Shown: piece after piece, positions 58,001-63,463 of the stretch
Layout of the letters: every line of letters begins with the position of its first letter
Position numbering within the stretch: the first letter of the stretch is position 1
Assembly (NCBI RefSeq): GCF_027942865.1
Contig: NC_134510.1
Span: 5,366,001 to 5,430,000 of the forward strand
DNA length: 64,000 nucleotides
Reading direction: 5' to 3'
From: Odontesthes bonariensis
Taxonomy: Eukaryota; Chordata; Actinopteri; Atheriniformes; Atherinopsidae
Notes under the pieces: generated by a model
Database searches by the model: none
Told to the model about the DNA's origin: nothing
What the model saw: the letters and a program-made list of their open reading frames with translations, nothing else
Made by a program: the position numbers and the translations under genes

Positions 58001-60508
58001 ATATAGTTTTAAGATTCGACTAAAAGTGAGCCTTAGTGAAGTCTTCTCAGTTCGTATGTAGCCATCTGGTCGGTTTGCTGGTGAAAAGGGGTGTTAAAGT
58101 GTCAACTTTCGAGTTATGGTCTAGATAAGATAGTAAGTGTCCCACTTTTCCAAGAGTGAGTTCTTTGTTCATTCGAGTTTTCCAATTTTTATTGCAGGCG
58201 TCTGTTGCGAGTTCTTTTTCACTCCCAAAAAGCTTTTAAGAGGGCAGGAAGTGAACGTAAATTAGCAGTTTCTGTCTCTTTTTCCTTTGTGGAAAGAAAA
58301 TGAAGATCTGGTTTATATCCACATACGTAAACATCCCCCACAGGAATGTTGGTTTTGTCAAAGTTTGAAAAACTCTTAATCCACACGGCACTGTGACTGC
58401 TACATAACAAAAGAGCAAAATATACAAAAGTATTGGGAAAAATCAATCCAGCTGCACAGCATCCAAGGCAGGAAGGAACAGTTGTCCAAAAAATGCAATT
58501 TCTTCCAAGAAAAAACAGGAATGAAATTTAGAAAAAAGAAAAAAATCTCAATGTGAGGTACAGAGCTACTCCAACGTGCTGCCACCCTCAGCGGCGCATT
58601 CTAGAACAATATGACACAACATGGGTTTCAAGCAATTGCTGAACAATTGGCTGCAACTTCCCTTATGGCTTTCAAAACATCGTATAGCTCTGGACATGTG
58701 CTGGCTGAACAGGGAGGTGTATGTGTGATATTTGACGAATGTTGCACATTTATTCCCAATAATACAGCAAAGGATGGCAGCATCACATTGGTGGCCTACG
58801 AATTTTGAAATGTAAGAGCACTCTGGAGTCGACACTACAATGTGGGACTCATGGATAGATGCATTTGGGAAGTATAGAACATTAATTTCATCTGTGTTGG
58901 TATCTATTGCTGTTTTTGCAGCAAATCTGATCTTGTGTGGATGTTGTTGTATTCCCTGTCTTAATAACCACTGTTATTTCGCCCTCTGAGCAGCAGCTGA
59001 CTCAAATGTTCCTTCTCCTTGATTACCAGACTGATGATGTTGAAGAACGAGAAGTGAAATCATTCCTTCTCCTTGATTTGTATTCTGATCCACATGACTA
59101 TGAGTAATCACTTTTCTCTCTGTGTGTAAGCAGGTATGCAATCATAAACATGCTCCTGTAGCTCAAAATCTCGCAAGAGGAGGTTGCGTTGTTGAAATGA
59201 CAATTTGAGTGTAAATATGTGATAAACAGGAGGGAAATGTTGAGTTGTAAATACATGTTATGTTAGTTATCCCATATATACTTTGTTTTTGTATTGATTA
59301 AGAGTTTTAAGCAAAGTTGTGCTTTGCTCATTTGTGTGAAGGTCGTAAATTCCACTGTTAGGAATGCGGCCTGAAACTGGATCCCCCTTCCTTTCTTTTG
59401 AGAGCTGTAAGTACACACCCACTTCTGAATAAAATGGAGGAGGCGTGAGGAAATGGTTAGAGTGATAGAGGAAGAAGTTGTGAAAGCTGTCTCCTCATCA
59501 GCTCTCCTCATGAGTATAAAAAATCCTAAACGTCTCTCTCTCTCTTCTTTATGAATTTGTAGGTATTTGAACCTGACAATATCCAATATGAGATATAAAT
59601 GGTCTAATACGAGTAATGTTTGTTAGGTGCACTTGCGGGAACTGTGAAAAAATGTCCACGGAAGAAGAGAATGTTTGCTGCCGGGAGATTCCCCAGGTAT
59701 GTAGACTATCGCATCTGTGGCTCAAAGCTTGCTGACAAGGGTTACATGTTTACAATATGCATGATATACTGACGCTTATGTGTGCTGTGAGGTAGCCTGT
59801 GTTGTTGTTAAATGATGTATACACATTCATGTCCGACTATTCAGATAATGACAAGACTGACGGACACCAGCACCCCAGTTGTCTGCATGAGCCAACACCC
59901 GGGACTCGAACCAGTGTGCCTGAACATATATGCACTCCAGACTGCCCTTAATGTCTACCGAACAAACCATGGAAGCCTGCGAGTCAGAGGATACCAAAGG
60001 TATTATAAACTTTCAAAGTTAAAAAAAAAGTGTCTCTGTGCACAGGCCTGCTGTAGTTGTACTATACTCACTGTACTGTTTAAGTGGCAATAAAAGCTTT
60101 CCTTTCTATTCTCAAATAAACAAATCATCACACACCACACATTGTTGACTATTTTTTGTATCGTTATCCATTGTTCCAAACAGAAAATAGTTTTAGTCTG
60201 TGCACAGTGTTTTATGAAAGAAAATTACAACACTGGTGTCTCCTGTAAGATAAAGACCAATTTATTTACACATTACATAGAATAAAATAATGAAAATGCA
60301 CACATTGACATACATACTATATACAATATAAACTTTCTCTCCCAGGCGATGCAGGCATCTGGCCTACAGATGCTTCGTCAGTTGGTGCTGGGGCTGGTTG
60401 GGGAGAAAAGTCAGAGTCGTCATCCCGTCATGTGTGGTCCGGCGCATCAGACAGGAGTTTCCAGACACAGAGGGCCAGTATGTTGGCTTCAGGGCTGCCG
60501 TTGACTGA
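31013..60508 (+). CDS. P2X7 C-terminal (ballast) domain protein, four exons
   Basis: The exons are 31013-31122, 59627-59696, 59845-59999 and 60346-60508, with GT/AG ends and compatible phases, giving 165 residues. The N-terminus is acidic ([13 protein letters not shown]). Exon 2 gives [10 protein letters not shown] and CCREIP. Exon 3 gives [20 protein letters not shown]. Exon 4 gives [19 protein letters not shown] and [20 protein letters not shown], matching the P2X7 receptor tail in order and ending at its usual place. In P2X7 this Cys-rich domain binds zinc and guanine nucleotide. Here the channel region (two membrane segments, ATP-binding ectodomain) is absent, so this is a stand-alone soluble domain. 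Intron 1 is 28.5 kb because of the provirus. The last 20 bp overlap the end of the antisense transposase gene. No stop or frameshift is seen. Confidence 0.75.
31411..31752 (+). repeat. 5' LTR of the provirus
   Basis: It runs from TGTTGAGTTGTAAATACATG to GTATTTGAACCTGACA. It contains GAATAAAATGG (31600) and a TATA-like GTATAAAAAAATCC (31688). Its partner is 59238-59578. Confidence 0.85.
31759..31776 (+). promoter_or_regulatory. Primer binding site, tRNA-Tyr type
   Basis: TGGTCCTTCGAGCCGGAT lies six bases after the LTR. It matches the complement of the vertebrate tRNA-Tyr 3' end (CGGCTCGAAGGACCA) except at the last position or two. The same site, with one change, lies beside the inverted LTR at 43833-43816. 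Confidence 0.8.
32395..33414 (+). pseudogene. Gag remnant of the provirus
   Basis: ATG at 32395 opens MGNGGSKQ, a myristoylation-type Gag start (Gly2), but an in-frame stop follows at once and several more occur. A proline run encoded by a CCT microsatellite (33120-33156) leads to a Gly/Arg-rich stretch. A degraded zinc knuckle, [17 protein letters not shown], follows, in which the His and the last Cys have changed to Asp and Ser. It cannot make a working structural protein. Confidence 0.65.
33442..34690 (+). pseudogene. Pro/pol remnant: post-protease segment, RT start, RNase H piece
   Basis: A 180-codon open stretch (33442-33984) includes [20 protein letters not shown] and ends near [11 protein letters not shown]. 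This resembles the region between protease and reverse transcriptase in fish retroviruses, by recollection only. Then [20 protein letters not shown] and [19 protein letters not shown] mark the RT N-terminus (34240-34370). After a large deletion, [18 protein letters not shown] and [14 protein letters not shown] mark RNase H (34485-34590). The RT catalytic palm is gone and stops are frequent. Confidence 0.65.
34697..34821 (-). mobile_element. Fish hAT-like short repeat fragment
   Basis: On the minus strand it begins CAGTGTTTCCCAACCCTGG, followed by CAAGGCACACTGCCCTGC and CTGCTCCAGCACACCTGATT. This is a repeat I know to be common in fish. The inverted arm of the provirus lacks it at the equivalent place (about 42000), so it is an insertion. 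The second end is not resolved. Confidence 0.55.
34870..35600 (+). pseudogene. Integrase remnant of the provirus
   Basis: Fragments in shifting frames read [16 protein letters not shown] (zinc-binding end), [19 protein letters not shown] (start of the catalytic core), [20 protein letters not shown] (core end with the catalytic Glu) and [15 protein letters not shown]. The C-terminal [20 protein letters not shown] is characteristic of gamma/epsilon-type integrase tails. Several stops and deletions are present. Confidence 0.7.
35601..37247 (+). pseudogene. Env-region remnant of the provirus, forward arm
   Basis: Only scattered pieces remain, for example [20 protein letters not shown] near 36845-36905. 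The segment is interrupted by a hAT element (36115-36770) and ends at the palindrome centre. The inverted arm carries the signal-peptide part that this arm lacks. Confidence 0.5.
36115..36770 (+). mobile_element. hAT element keeping a BED-finger start
   Basis: The 656-bp element has ends TAGAGTATGGCAACCC and TAGAGCCTGGCTCGGG (inverse). A perfect 8-bp duplication, GTATGTTT, lies at 36107-36114 and 36771-36778. The inverted provirus arm has the empty site (near 37867). Subterminal sequence is rich in CCCGAC/GTCGGG words. A short plus frame, [20 protein letters not shown] then STVWKRFKL (36471-36563), looks like the N-terminal start of a hAT transposase leading into its BED zinc finger. It is thus a deletion derivative of an autonomous element. 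Confidence 0.88.
38151..38384 (-). pseudogene. Env N-terminal fragment with signal peptide
   Basis: The minus frame starts [17 protein letters not shown], a typical hydrophobic signal peptide, and continues for about 60 residues with an N-glycosylation-type NKT. The frame then stops. It belongs to the inverted copy and is the only place in the window where the env start survives. Confidence 0.5.
38429..38505 (+). repeat. ATTAC microsatellite with common fish repeat tail
   Basis: (ATTAC)n at 38429-38454 is followed by CATTTTGCAGACGCTTTTAA and AAAGCGACTTACAATAATGA. This combination is widespread in fish genomes as the end of a SINE or LINE-derived repeat. It is absent from the forward provirus arm. 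Confidence 0.65.
38981..41408 (-). mobile_element. Rex1/CR1-like LINE, copy B
   Basis: The minus strand holds a 5' end at 41408 (shared exactly with copy C at 58608), 5' UTR, an endonuclease N-terminus (41257-40655: [32 protein letters not shown]), a frameshift near 40653, more endonuclease (40651-40400), and then an internal deletion of roughly 0.9 kb relative to copy A joining SYISR to [12 protein letters not shown]. The reverse transcriptase ([24 protein letters not shown]) follows to the TAA and the TTGAAT-repeat tail. It is inserted in the inverted provirus copy, replacing about 90 bp there. It is non-functional because of the frameshift and deletion. Confidence 0.85.
43840..44641 (-). 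repeat. LTR of the inverted provirus, itself interrupted
   Basis: The minus strand runs from TGTTGAGTTGTAAATACATG (44641) to AACCTGACA (43840), 802 bp against 341-342 bp for the outer LTRs. The excess is explained by an inserted 507-bp LTR-like segment at 43906-44412. At 44641 it abuts a Rex1-like LINE copy directly. Confidence 0.75.
43906..44412 (+). mobile_element. Putative solo LTR of another family
   Basis: TGTGGAGAGCG...CCACTACA has TG..CA ends, a TATA box TATATAAA at 44251 and AATAAA at 44329, giving a plausible U3-R-U5 in plus orientation. No clear target duplication flanks it, so the boundaries are tentative. Confidence 0.5.
45670..48365 (+). mobile_element. RTE-X/Expander-like LINE with reverse-transcriptase deletion
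   Basis: A 12-bp duplication, ATGAATCCTTGA, at 45658-45669 and 48366-48377 brackets the element. It starts near CCCCCATGAGCTGTCACCTT and ends in (GGAT)n, the usual short-tandem tail. The plus strand encodes an APE endonuclease ([31 protein letters not shown] region) and a C-terminal region (GWLGHLVRM-like [20 protein letters not shown]). Family naming is by resemblance. Confidence 0.82.
46117..48350 (+). pseudogene. LINE endonuclease/RT ORF, palm deleted and frameshifted
   Basis: The endonuclease reads from [12 protein letters not shown] (46115) with a break near 46415. It resumes as [18 protein letters not shown] and [16 protein letters not shown] (46620-47387) and continues to [20 protein letters not shown] (about 47640). 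There the frame jumps to [19 protein letters not shown], so the whole catalytic palm (F-DD motifs) has been deleted at about 47637. The C-terminal domain runs to a stop at 48348. The copy could not transpose by itself after this deletion. Because it has a clean target duplication, the deletion may have preceded or followed insertion. Confidence 0.78.
49138..51507 (-). repeat. 3' LTR of the gag-only element
   Basis: It is 2370 bp long. On the minus strand it begins TGTAGCAGTCACAGTGCCG and ends CCCGGTAACGCTACA. A minus-strand AATAAA lies at 49461-49456. Small open frames inside occur identically in the other LTR and are not genes. Confidence 0.9.
51508..51517 (-). promoter_or_regulatory. Polypurine tract of the gag-only element
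   Basis: The minus strand AATGGGGGAA directly precedes the LTR start TGTAGCAG, the expected priming site for plus-strand DNA synthesis. It fixes the orientation of the element. Between it and the gag stop, 51518-52399 shows no ORF of note. Confidence 0.7.
52400..54388 (-). CDS. Gag-like protein, 662 aa, intact
   Basis: The uninterrupted minus-strand frame begins [20 protein letters not shown]. The N-terminal third is a long Gln/Leu/Lys/Glu coiled coil (roughly residues 95-230). A central capsid-like helical domain (about 330-530) contains [38 protein letters not shown] and [16 protein letters not shown]. The C-terminal part is basic and Ser/Arg/Asn-rich ([19 protein letters not shown]). No CCHC zinc knuckle or protease site is present. 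Coiled coil plus no zinc knuckle recalls foamy-virus Gag, but Ty3-type gags vary and I cannot place it. It would assemble particles that package its own RNA, using enzymes from a partner element. The ORF fills most of the interior and is the only coding region. Confidence 0.7.
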   Translation of the reverse strand: MFQTQTYFQKEPFLSQVKNKMMDLTKQLILGYALKKRCIKTPETEPISLKPSAETKAKKPKEESLTKMLSSLAVVFVKHAHQVMEQAADKLKTRSQKKPQFQEETKFLQHQLKATERASSQANAQVTELTTQVENSNQQIIQLNENNKKLEQLLQNCQQELISTQVQLKKVDKAQKQSQQSLHVVLQKVQDLTVKVPTDDKYLNVEQEQMQLLTEQLSKAKDEQTAAHPQQEHLSDKPEGVEIDLRQSLETGHEQETHGFPQEDRGDPFPEVKTAYKSSIISPPSSTTTNSFRSEKIVYDPGKPDQSFPTLGPHVPQAPSDEELDKIARHVPRFEPILGTPHDTRAYLDDIDFFLRRFPNASLNNKFYLIKVTSSREVSRFIERQPDYIRNDYTLLCQTLEREFSDELTPSGLTAAMMVKQGRNELPQQYYYRLLKAYFGFSNKIGMEEDMSFKTLFLQNLHPTTSYHLGVIANPHTATIQQLREWASLGFQKHRQAKQPEPITTQTQNPRSWSPELEVGQSGRPPAEVPHWPHSQRPKKGSKHNYSKSSWPSHEPTHCDSENHSVHSNPQKDMSFQNRHDQQSVQNRNRNYRLRSRYKPSHTAWSQPSPDQKTTEMSRVIDKDHIKSQQWSSEISAISQDDIDSLKSLLLKEKKKFRTQPC
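54389..56010 (-). other. Long untranslated leader of the gag-only element
   Basis: About 1.6 kb lies between the primer site and the gag start, with no conserved coding frame. It presumably carries packaging signals. The plus frame at 55679-55879 shows no domain. Confidence 0.55.
56011..56028 (-). promoter_or_regulatory. Candidate primer binding site of the gag-only element
   Basis: Six bases inside the right LTR the minus strand reads TGGTGCGCCGTGCGAGGC. It is nearest to the complement of the elongator tRNA-Met 3' end (about 14-15 of 18 positions by eye), so the primer identity is uncertain. Confidence 0.5.
56035..58404 (-). repeat. 5' LTR of the gag-only element
   Basis: It is 2370 bp long. 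Differences from the other LTR noticed by eye are AATCATACAA versus AATCGTACAA and AGCTGAACACC versus AGCTGGAAACC. It holds the promoter for the gag transcript. Confidence 0.9.
58620..59100 (+). pseudogene. Env transmembrane-subunit remnant of the provirus
   Basis: The plus frame contains [20 protein letters not shown], the conserved TM segment of gamma/epsilon-like Env. Its cysteine motif is C-x5-CC here, one residue shorter than the usual C-x6-CC. In shifted frames a membrane-span-like run (about 58890-58970) and a short tail follow. A stop at 58807 and frame changes break it. Its position just before the 3' LTR shows that it belongs to the outer provirus. Confidence 0.7.
59238..59578 (+). 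repeat. 3' LTR of the provirus
   Basis: It is 341 bp, from TGTTGAGTTGTAAATACATG to TTTGAACCTGACA. It differs from 31411-31752 at about eight positions and is followed directly by the target duplication ATATC. Confidence 0.85.
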
Positions 60509-61840
60509 AGCGAGATCGGTAGGATCCGACAGCTTCGGCCAGTGGAGGGTGGTGGAATGCTGAAGACAGGGAATCCGGAACAGGAATCTTTTCCAGCTCC
60601 TCCAAGTACGGCTTGGGGTTTGGGATGACCTCCTCGAACACCAGACTCATCATCTTGTTCACGTAACCTGGGAAATATTGTTCAGTGTAAATATGTATAT
60701 CCTTTTTAAAACTTATTTTGTAACAAATTTAACTGTTTTCAGTAAAAAGATTAAATTAATTGTGAAATTTCTTACGGTATGTTGGTTTTGTCTTCACTGG
60801 CTTCACAGTATATCCTCCCTTTTTGGCCTTGGGGTAGTGGATGCTGTATCTCAGGGTTCCTTTGGTAGTTCTTGCCTGGGTGCGCCCTGAATTTTCATTA
60901 TAGTGAAGCACTGCCAGATAGTGTCTGTAAATAAAATTAAAAAAAAAAAGGTTTTGGTTACAAGTCACCGTTTAACCTCTATTAGCCAAAACCAAAGCAA
61001 TATAATCATGGTAAACATGGTAAAACATGGTAAAAAGGCAGATGTGTACAAACATACCTGCAAAGCATTCCAATGAAAGGAAAGACCACATTCTTGGGTG
61101 TGAACCGCAACATCAGGCTGTGGAATGCCTCCAGTGTTGACGTTTGGTACTGGGAGCTTAGTCTCTCCACGTCATTGAGAACCCTCTTGTTCACAAGAAT
61201 CTTCTCCATCCTCTGTATGGATTTGGTACTTGAAAAGATGAAGCGTAATGTAAATATCTATTCGAAAGCCGTTGTCACAACATGCAGCGAGTCCAGTATA
61301 ACAATACTCTGGTACCTGGTTTAAACCACTTCTTGCGGTCTCTGCTGGTGCGGTCAGGGTGTAGGCATTTTGGGAAGATAGGGTTGTCGTGGACGTGCTT
61401 GTTTTGCATGTGGCTCATCACAGATTTCCACTTCTCTGGCCCGGAGGAGGAGGATGTTGCACAACAGTACATGTGGTTGCTGATCCCTCGCTGCCACTTT
61501 TTCACCACCTCGCAGTCCTTCTCTTTAGCCACTTTTCCCACCTTCTTGGACAGACCTGAGAGTCACAAAAGGGATTAGCTGATTTCACATTGGTCATGAT
61601 CATGCATATGGGAATGCTATGCGGAATTCAAATGCACTTTGTAATCCATAAGGCACTGACCTTTCTCCAAATGCCACACATCATAATAGTGTGTTATCTT
61701 GCGGTCTCTGAGGAACTTCTGGATCTGGGGGTGACGGTCGGTGACAATGTAGTCCACAGTCACATCCTTCGACTCCAACAGCTGCAGGCTTCTCGTGTCC
61801 CTCTTTCTCCATATTGTGGCTCCCACCGACTTCATTGCTC
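60489..61840 (-). pseudogene. Kolobok-type transposase, C-terminal exons, decayed
   Basis: Minus-strand exons, in order. 61840 to about 61661: VTDRHPQIQKFLRDRKITHY, then DVWHLEK. About 61557-61319: GLSKKVGKVAKEKDCEVVKK, ISNHMYCCATSSSSGPEKW, FPKCLHPDRTSRDRKKWFKP. About 61228-61058: LNDVERLSSQYQTSTLEAFH, NVVFPFIGMLC. 60924-60776: HYLAVLHYNENSGRTQAR. 60667-60489: YVNKMMSLVFEEVIPNPKPY to a TGA. This order is that of Kolobok/THAP-type transposases of fish, by recollection. Splice phases agree at three junctions; the second-to-third junction does not close. In the first exon the expected SHNMEKEG motif is in another frame (near 61815), so the gene is frameshifted. N-terminal exons lie beyond the Tc1 insertion or are lost. 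Confidence 0.65.
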
Positions 61841-61996
61841 TGTGAAAACATAGAAAGGAAGTATATATTGACTTTAAACTATTTCCAGGACAAGAAATAT
61901 AAGCTTTGTGTTGAGCTGTAGAGAAACAATTGTCAGTGAGAGTGAAAGTAAAGGAGAGGATGAGCAGTGCATTGAGTAAAAATGGCAATCATTCTA

Positions 61997-63463
61997 CAGG
62001 TCCTTCTCAAAAAATTAGCATATTGTGATAAAGTTCATTATTTTCCATAATGTAATGATAAAAATTGAACTTTCATATATTTTAGATTCATTGCACACCA
62101 ACTGAAATATTTCAGGTCTTTTATTGTTTTAATACTAATGATTTTGGCATACAGCTCATGAAAACTCAAAATTCCTATCTCAAAAAATTAGCATATCATG
62201 TAAAGGTACTCTAAACGAGCTATTAACCTAATCATCTGAATCAACGAATTAACTCTAAACACCTGCAAAAGATTCCTTTTAAAAAGGCTTTTAAAAACTC
62301 CCAGCCTGGTTCATTACTCAAAACCGCAATCATGGGTAAGACTGCCGACCTGACTGCTGTCCAGAAGGCCATCATTGACACCCTCAAGCAAGAGGGTAAG
62401 ACACAGAAAGAAATTTCTGAGCGAATAGGCTGTTCCCAGAGTGCTGTATCAAGGCACCTCAGTGGGAAGTCTGTGGGAAGGAAAAAGTGTGGCAGAAAAC
62501 GCTGCACAACCAGAAGAGGGGAACGGACCCTGAGGAGGATTGTGGAGAAGGGCCGATTCCAGACCTTGGGGGACCTGCGGAGGCAGTGGACTGAGTCTGG
62601 AGAAGAAACATCCAGAGCCACCGTGCACAGGCGTGTGCAGGAAATGGGCTACAGGTGCTGCATTCCCCAGGTCAAGCCACTTTTGAACCAGAAACAGCGG
62701 CAGAAGCGCCTGACCTGGGCTACAGAGAAGCAGCACTGGACTGTTGCTCAGTGGTCCAAAGTACTTTTTCCGGATGAAAGCAAATTTTGCATGACATTCG
62801 GAAATCAAGGTGCCAGAGTCTGGAGGAAGACTGGGGAAATACCAAAATGCCTGAAGTCCAGTGTCAAGTACCCACAGTCAGTGATGGTCTGGGGTGCCAT
62901 GTCAGCTGCTGGTGTTGGTCCACTGTGTTTTATCAAGGGCAGGGTCAATGCAGCTAGCTATCAGGAGATTTTGGAGCACTTCATGCTTCCATCTGCTGAA
63001 AAGCTTTATGGAGATGAAGATTTCATTTTTCAGCACGACCTGGCACCTGCTCACAGTTCCAAATCCACTGGTAAATGGTTTACTGACCATGGTATTACTG
63101 TGCTCAATTGGCCTGCCAACTCTCCTGACCTGAACACCATAGAGAATCTGTGGGATATTGTGAAGAGGAAGTTGAGAGACACCAGACCCAACACTGTGGA
63201 TGGGCTTAAGGCCGCTATCGAAGCATCCTGGGCCTCCATAACACCTCAGCAGTAACACAGGCTGATTGCCTCCATGCCACGCCGCATTGAAGCAGTCATT
63301 TCTGCAAAAGGATTCCCAAGCAAGTATTGAGTGCATACCTGAACACTATTATTTGAAGGTTGACTTTTTTTGTATTAAAAACACTTTTCTTTTATTGGTC
63401 GGATGAAATATGCTAACTTTTTTGAGATAGGAATTTTGAGTTTTCATGAGCTGTATGCCAAAA
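61997..63463 (+). mobile_element. Tc1-like transposon, right end replaced
   Basis: It starts at a TA (61995-61996) with CAGGTCCTTCTCAAAAAATT. The direct-repeat motif AATTCCTATCTCAAAAAATT recurs at 62170 and, inverted, at 63408-63435. The outer part of the right inverted repeat is missing from 63464, where an RTE-X LINE 3' tail (CATC repeats) begins. If the LINE inserted here, the rest of the Tc1 end should lie beyond 64000. Confidence 0.88.
62332..63330 (+). pseudogene. Tc1 transposase, one premature stop
   Basis: ATG at 62332 opens MGKTADLTAVQKAIIDTLKQ. Paired helix-turn-helix DNA-binding motifs (EISERIGCSQSAVSRHL; TLGDLRRQWTESGEETSRAT) and a GRKK/KRC basic patch follow. The DDE catalytic domain has VLFPDESKF (first Asp), FQHDLAPAHSS (second Asp) and NSPDLNTIENLWDIVKRKL (Glu; DD34E pattern). 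A TAA at 63253 cuts the frame at residue 307. The same frame continues past it with HRLIASMPRRIEAVISAKGF to TGA near 63328, so one nonsense codon removes the last 25 or so residues. Otherwise the gene is well preserved, suggesting a fairly young copy. Confidence 0.88.

Larger units (their letters stand above)
49138..58404 (-). mobile_element. Young gag-only LTR retroelement with 2.37-kb LTRs
   Basis: Two direct repeats of exactly 2370 bp (49138-51507 and 56035-58404), TG..CA-bounded, differ at about three bases by eye. The target duplication TAAC lies at 49134-49137 and 58405-58408. Minus orientation is set by a polypurine tract (AATGGGGGAA, 51517-51508) next to the left LTR, a primer-site candidate next to the right LTR, and a gag-like ORF (54388-52400). 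The 4.5-kb interior holds no protease, reverse transcriptase, RNase H or integrase. It must be mobilised in trans, and the near-identical LTRs imply very recent insertion. Confidence 0.88.
44642..58608 (-). mobile_element. Rex1/CR1-like LINE, copy C, in three pieces
   Basis: The minus-strand pieces are 58608-58405 (5' end), 49137-48366 (endonuclease) and 45669-44642 (linker to the start of the reverse transcriptase). They are separated by the gag-only LTR element and the RTE-X LINE. The 3' half (palm onward) is absent at the junction with the inverted provirus LTR at 44641. The flanking duplications TAAC and ATGAATCCTTGA show that the two interruptions are real insertions. Confidence 0.82.
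31411..59578 (+). mobile_element. Endogenous retrovirus-like provirus, gutted and nested
   Basis: The outer LTRs (31411-31752 and 59238-59578) are in the same orientation and differ by about 2-3 percent by eye. They are flanked by a 5-bp duplication ATATC at 31406-31410 and 59579-59583. A tRNA-Tyr primer site, gag, pol and env fragments follow in order, and an env transmembrane-subunit remnant lies just before the 3' LTR. The integrase tail and env pattern suggest a gamma/epsilon-like (class I) retrovirus. All genes are broken. Between 36.9 and 58.6 kb other elements, including an inverted relative, fill the interior. Confidence 0.78.

Noticed and set aside
49138-58404. Segmental duplication or assembly artefact as explanation for the 2370-bp repeats
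   Set aside because: TG..CA ends, a 4-bp target duplication, a polypurine tract and a primer-site candidate all coincide with the repeat edges, as expected for LTRs.
31013-60508. A full P2X7 ion-channel receptor
   Set aside because: No P2X ectodomain or membrane segments are encoded; only the C-terminal cysteine-rich domain is present.
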